This document shows positions 58,692 to 64,000 of a DNA stretch of 64,000 bases, in pieces. A program made the position numbers and the translations under genes. A model generated the notes under the pieces. That model was not told the DNA's origin. It worked only from the letters and a program-made list of their open reading frames with translations, and ran no database searches. This stretch comes from Combretum micranthum (taxonomy: Eukaryota; Streptophyta; Magnoliopsida; Myrtales; Combretaceae). The stretch spans positions 186,001-250,000 of the forward strand of contig JAMXBD010001447.1 in NCBI GenBank assembly GCA_024138025.1, given 5' to 3'. Each line of letters begins with the position of its first letter. Within the stretch, counting starts at the first letter, position 1.

Positions 58692-61269
58692 AGAACGGAT
58701 TTACCCCTCCGTATCAAAGGTTAGGGCATCGGGGTTGAAGGTCTTCGACCTTCTACTGCTAGTCCTCAGGTCCTCACCCACAGCGTTTGGTTGGCTCAGC
58801 TCCAAACCTAGAGTCGCTTTCCCCGAGCGATTTGGATTCTCCATGAAGGAACATGGCCCGTGGCACCGCACGATCACAGCCAATCCAACTCTACGCGTAG
58901 GAGTAGCAGCCTTCCGAAATAGATGTGACTCGATGGATACTATGCGTGAACGTTTTATCGTTCTTAGGTCAAGCCTTATTAAGGTTTTTTAGGGCGATCA
59001 ATCAATTTAGCAACAATAAACAATCATACAAGTAAGTAAACAAAATTATTTAACAAGCAGATCGAAGTTGCGATATTCTTAATTCTCAATTCATGCATAA
59101 GCATAGAATCATATATATATGCATAATCCCGAAATCCCTAAATATATTTGTTTTTATCTTTTCTTAGTGTACTAATGCTACTACATTACAAGCACAAGCA
59201 AGGTAACGAAATTAGAAGGAATAACTCACTCGTCCATTTCGCTATCTTCTTAGTTGTAGTAATCCTCGGGTAGGGTATTCTCGTATCCTTCGTCACCTAA
59301 ACAAAAGAAATACCCGGGATAAGTCTTTCATGAATTTCTATTCTTGGATATTCTAAACTTTACTTAAAATCGCGGTAAAATCGTATAAGAGGAAATTCCA
59401 ACTTAAAATGGCCATAACTTGCTCATTTTAACTCGGAATTTCGCATATAATATACCGTTTTCTACCTATTCTAAAATATCTATCCATTTCTAAGGTTATC
59501 TTGGTCATAAAAGGTCATTTGGGTTCCGAAAACGTCAGGTACAGATTTAAAACGAATTTTCTAAACTTTTGCAAAAATCCATTTTCTAACTCAACTCCAT
59601 TCTAAAGAAAATCCTTTTGTAACAATATAAATATATATTTGATAAACACTTTGAATATATAGGCAAGCTCACTTTATATGCAAAAATCCTAATGGTAGTA
59701 TCTCAACAATTTATTTCATAAAACAATTCATTTACACTTTAGCTTTGAAAACTTCCTTTTAAGTATTTAAAGAAACTTTATATTTTTCTTAGGTTGTTAT
59801 AAATGACTATAATCTTATTTTATTTTCTTCATTCCTTTTTCCAAAACAAGAAAATTTTCCTTTAACCCTAGTCTTTCATATATTTCATTTCTAGTGATAA
59901 AAAGATTAATTTATCAAAAGTACATTAAGTCGTCGAAAACCTTTTCATAATTTGTTTATTTAAGATGGTCTTAGAAAATGAGTCTTGTTTTTCTTATATT
60001 CCTTTCTAAAATATAAGCTTTTACTTTCCAAAACTTGTTCTTTCATCTCTTTTGAAAAGAATCATCTTTTATTGCTAAAACCCATTATTGTTTAATCTAT
60101 TTATATTCTTTTGAAAATGAGTTCCTTCTTTTTAGAAATTTGAAAATCATTATTTTTCCTAAGTGGGTTCATCACCTTATGAATTTATCTTAACTTTGAA
60201 AATTAGTTTGTTTTCTTAGTTTTATTTCGAAGTTTAAAAGAATTTAAATCTTGAGCTTTTTGTAAAAACTTTTAATATTAATAAATTATATTATTAAAAG
60301 CTTAGGTTAACATAATATACAAAGAAAATATTCATTTCTTATGATTCCTTGGAAATCTATCTTTGTTATTTATGAAAACGTTGAGAAAACTTCATTTCTA
60401 TGTTGTTGATAATATCTTCATGATTTTGTGATAAATCACTTAATCGAAATTCTAGCTTTGAGTTTATTTAGTAAAGTAAAATTCTATTTTTAGATTAGTT
60501 GAGACATTAGCATTATGTAATTGCAAGTATTATGAGCATATAAACTAATAGGAACATAAGAAAATACTAGAAATAAATAATGAGCAAGAAAATAAAATAT
60601 CAAGCATTGGGAACCTTAGCTTCATCAAGGAATCCCGATCAAGTATTGGAGCCTTAGCTTTATCAAGGCATCCAGGGACTAAGAATGGACTAGTCCTGAA
60701 AGATTAAAGAAAATAAATAAAATATTGTTTTGACTTGATATGGACAAGTCTAAGACTAGAAAGACTAGTCTTAATATCAACATAAAATAAATAAATTGCA
60801 TGACTTATAAATAAATAAATAACAAATGAGCTTATATGCTCTAAATAAATATATATACATAATGTACATAAATACTATATATATAAGCAAATAGTCACAA
60901 TAATAACAACATAATAAAATAGGAAGCTTATGTACAAGAACAAAACATGAATATGTTGTTGCTTTTACACTCATATGAGTTTCAAAACAACACCATAGTC
61001 ATGTTAAGTTACATGACATGGATGAATAATAGATGGAAGAAATATTTACCTAAGGTATGGTAAGAGGTATGAAGATGGTAGTGAATGTATGGTTATGTGG
61101 TTATGGAGAGATGGTAGTTGTATTATATTACATAAGAGTTTTGGTAGGAGAGATTTTCTTCTTACAAGAAGAGAGTTCTTGTAAGAGTATGGAGAGAGTG
61201 TTTAGAGAGAATTTTTGCATAAATTCTTTACTTGAGAAAGGTGTGAAGAAATGAGAAGAGGAGAGGTGG

Positions 61270-61277
61270 TATTTATA
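61270..61277 (-). promoter_or_regulatory. TATA box of LTR N
   Basis: TATAAATA on the sense strand, upstream of the donor-like site at 61049. Confidence 0.7.
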
Positions 61278-62476
61278 GAGTTTTGTGAAGGAATTAAGAG
61301 TGAATTGAATAAAAAAAATAAAATAAAATAGATGTGAAAGAGGGAGGATGAGCGCAGGTTTTGGGCATGGGGAAGGCCAATTGTACAACTTTGATTTAAT
61401 TTTGTGTAATAAAGAAGTAATGTGTAAGGTTGATGTGATTAAAGTTGTGTTGGAAATATAAAAAGTAAGAAAATAGGTATGTAGATGTAAGAAGTAGGTG
61501 TAAGAAAAAGTAGAGATAGTGAAATAGTAATGAATAGTAGAAAAGTACTATGAATAGGAGACTAGACAATTAAAGTACCGGTAGTAATAAAAATACACGT
61601 ATTAATATGATATATGTAATTTTTAGCTACCGAAAAATTCTAAAACTGATATTTTTGGAACCCTTGTATTTTTACGAGTCTATTGGTATAAACGGAATAT
61701 TTTTAATATTCCGAGCTCCAGGACACGCTTTTGGAGAACCGATCCCGTTTGGGTCCGAAGGTCACTCGAAATTCGCGAATCTGATATTTTTATGTTACCC
61801 TATATTATTACGAACTATTCTAGGTCATTAACTTAATTTCGTTTTCTAGGGTTTGGGAATGCGGGATTGCCGGATCTTAAACACTAGGGTTCGTTATAGG
61901 CTTGTTGACTTTTAGGGTTTCGTTTTGATTTTCGATTTTTGTCGAGATATTGGTAATATCATATAATTTTCGAGTTTTGATCGTTTTAAAAATTTAGCTC
62001 GAAATTTATGTTTTTTTTTATTTTATTTGTGATTATTTAATAGTTTTTAGTTCTTGAGATTGTTTAACCGAGTCTAGGGCTATGAGTTGACTCAGTTTGA
62101 CTTTTGGTAAAAATTTGAAATTTGTGATTTTTGAAATTTATCGAAAGTTTTAAGATTTTGCTGTTGATTGTTATTTGGATATATTGTCTTGATTTGCATG
62201 TTAAGAAACGGTTAGGTGATTTAATTAATGTACGGACGTTGATTAATTGGACTTTATATTTTCTTTCAAGGGTTCTCGTTTTCTCAAGATTGAGAAAACT
62301 TGTTTTTGATCTTTATTTAGAATTAGGTCTTAACTTGGTTCGCGTTTTAGGGTTTCGTTTCTGGCACTTGTCTTGATTTGAATTTGGTTTTAACTTGAGT
62401 CGATTTTTTTTTGGGATTTAAATTCTAAACCTTTAGAATTATTTTCTATGAATTATGAAAATTTTTGGGGTTTACA

Positions 62477-63000
62477 CAACTGACACAAAAGAATGAAAAA
62501 TTCGAATGGACAGATAAAAGGGAGCAAAGTTTCCAAGAGTTGAAACGACGCTTAGTGTCAGCCCCAATTTTGGTATTGCCTGACCATTAAAAACCTTATA
62601 CAGTGCATAGTGACGCCTCCAGGAATGGTCTCGGATGTGTGCTGATGCAAGAGGGAAAAGTCATTACCTATGCCTCCAGGCAATTAAGGCCTCATGAACA
62701 GAACTATCCAACACATGATTTGGAGTTGGCCGCTGTGGTTTTTGCCTTGAAGTTGTGGAGACATTATTTGTATGGACAAAGGTATGAAGTGTACACAGAT
62801 CATAAGAGTCTCAAATACTTGTTCACACAAAAGGAGTTAAACATAAGGCAGAGACGGTGGTTGGAACTCATAAAGGACTATGATTTGGGAATCAATTACT
62901 GTCCGGGAAAGGTAAATGCTGTGGCTGATGCCTTGAGCAGAAAGAATTATGGAGAAGTAGCAGGCCTAATCACAGAGCAAAAAAAGCTGCTAAAGGAATT
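62477..63000 (+). pseudogene. pol: RNase H domain of element B pol
   Basis: Continues the RT frame after LTR N: QLTQKNEKFEWTD, LKRRLVSAPILVLPDH, then a TAA at 62588, then [15 protein letters not shown] (first catalytic Asp), [19 protein letters not shown] (Glu), [10 protein letters not shown] (Asp) and [10 protein letters not shown] (last Asp). All four acidic residues of the Ty3-type RNase H are present. The domain removes the RNA template during reverse transcription. The single stop is a CAA-to-TAA type change. Confidence 0.92.
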
Positions 63001-64000
63001 CGAAAGGTTAAGAATTGAGTTCATAGGGCAAGATGTCGAAGTGGAGATAGCAAATTTGGTTATGGAACCCACCTTGATCGATAGGATTAAAGAAGCCTAA
63101 AGATATGATGAGGCGATAAGGAAGATCAAAGAAGAAGTGCTCAAAGGGAAGTATAGTGACTTTACCCTGGACGATGAAGAGGTGGTTAGGATAAAAGGGA
63201 GATTATGTGTACCGGAAGATGAGGAATTGAGAAAAGAAATCATGAGCGAAGCTCACAACTCCGGTTACACTGTACATCCGGGAGGTACAAAAATGTATCA
63301 AGACATAAAAAGTCACTACTGGTGGAATGGATTGAAGAGGGATGTGGCGGATTATGTTATGAAGTGCGCCGTGTGTCAGTAAGTCAAAGTGGAACATCAA
63401 CGGCCAAGAGGGTTATTAAAGCCACTACCTATCCCCAAATGGAAGTGGGATCAGATTTCAATGGACTTTGTGTGCGGATTCCCGAGAACCTCCACTGGAT
63501 GTGATGCAGTCTGGGTAATAGTGGATCGTTTGACGAAGTCAGCACACTTCCTACCAATTAATATGACCTATTCGTTGGACAAATTGGCTAGGATCTACAT
63601 CAAGGAGATTGTGCGACTCCATGGTATTCCAGCGGGAATCATTTCAGATCGGGACCCAAGGTTTTTTTCGAAGTTCTGGACAAGCTTACAAAAGAGCCTA
63701 GGCACCAAATTTCATTTCAGTACTGCCTACCATCCTCAGACAGATGGACAGTCTGAGCAAACCATTCAGACCTTAGAGGACATGTTAAGGGCTTGCATAT
63801 TGGAATTCAAAGGAAGTTGGGATAATCATATACCCCTAATCGAGTTTGCCTATAACAATAGCTACCACTCAACCATTCAGATGCCCCATACGAAGCCTTA
63901 TATGGACGGCGTTGTAGGTCCCCTCTGTTTTGGGATGATGTGGAGAAGCTAGCTATTGGTCCTGAATTGGTTCAAGAAGCAGCTGATAAAGTCCAAGTTA
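63001..64000 (+). pseudogene. pol: Integrase of element B pol (continues past the window)
   Basis: A linker with a TAA at 63098, then the HHCC zinc-binding domain (HNSGYTVHPGGTKMYQ with CAVC), a TAA at 63380 right after CAVCQ, then the catalytic core. MDFVCGF holds the first Asp, IISDRDPRFFSKFW the second, and HPQTDGQSEQTIQTLEDML the Glu, with spacing consistent with D,D(35)E. The three stops from 62588 onward are all CAA/CAG-to-TAA/TAG type. Near 63885 one base is missing relative to the expected ATGGCCCC, so the frame shifts; the C-terminal part (LFWDDVEKLAIGPELVQ) continues in another frame to the window edge. Any chromodomain, polypurine tract and 3' LTR lie outside. Confidence 0.92.

Larger units (their letters stand above)
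58125..62476 (-). mobile_element. Solo LTR N (minus strand, 4.35 kb) inside element B pol
   Basis: Starts TGTCACGCCCCGAGGGGTACCC and ends TTTTTGGGGTTTACA. Removing it with one CAACT copy joins the pol frame exactly (58120 CAA-CT with 62480). Landmarks: hairpin 58665-58691, GC-rich module 58691-58920, conserved block near 59410, acceptor-like TTTTGTTTAG at 59298-59297, a doubled AAGCTAAGG block near 60600-60670, donor-like CTTAG|GTAAAT at 61049 and TATA box 61270-61277. No internal region. Close copy of L3 and J. Small frames inside (for example 58735-58992) are by-products of the GC-rich module. Confidence 0.95.

Overview
This is a piece of plant nuclear DNA made almost entirely of nested Ty3/gypsy LTR retrotransposons. 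The plant identity rests on the plant initiator tRNA-Met primer sites (TGGTATCAGAGC), Ty3/gypsy pol of the Tekay/Del chromovirus type (assigned from motifs alone) and very long AT-rich LTRs of 3.4-5.4 kb. I found no host protein gene, rRNA, tRNA gene or CRISPR. The species cannot be read from the sequence; an angiosperm with a large repeat-rich genome is the safest statement.

LTR language used here: in sense orientation every LTR of the main superfamily starts TGTAAACCCC or TGTAAGCCCC and ends GGTACCC..GGGGCGTGACA; antisense copies run TGTCACGCCCC to GGGGTTTACA. LTRs are named by letter.

Layout. (1) 1-14174: LTR E (-) is inserted in ORF1 of element A (-; ORF1, PBS, LTR A 4449-7951). A sits in LTR D (+, right part 7952-10207), and D sits in the gag of a more distant element C (-; gag, PBS, LTR C from 10891). 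(2) 14175-26305: three LTRs nested one in another, each with a target-site duplication: L1 (-) contains L2 (-), which contains L3 (+). All lie beside an old minus-strand gypsy protease fragment, F (26311-27497). (3) 27503-46434: element G (+; LTR 27503-31427, decayed PBS, gag remnants) is broken by LTR H (+, 5.4 kb), and LTR I (-) is itself broken by LTR J (+). (4) 46435-64000: a gag remnant K (+), then LTR M (-) interrupted by the most complete element, B (+; LTR, PBS, ORF1, gag, protease, RT, RNase H, integrase, running off the window). B's pol is split by solo LTR N (58125-62476), flanked by a perfect CAACT duplication.

How the parts work: in B the order LTR-PBS-ORF1-gag-PR-RT-RNaseH-IN is the replication machinery of a Ty3-type element, with an extra acidic ORF1 upstream of gag. 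Every coding part is broken by nonsense changes or indels, so nothing here looks autonomous.

The main new observations are structural features shared by nearly all LTRs. First, a 9-10 bp hairpin with a 7-nt CCGG-type loop lies about 510-560 nt before the LTR 3' end; its stem varies by A-U/G.U/G-C exchange and several loops are self-complementary, resembling a retroviral dimerisation hairpin. Second, splice-donor-like and acceptor-like sites recur at fixed places and would define a 1.2-2.7 kb intron inside the LTR. Third, tandem repeats expand inside that putative intron. Fourth, a lineage-specific repeat module is swapped at a fixed site next to the hairpin. The distant LTR C shows the first two features as well.
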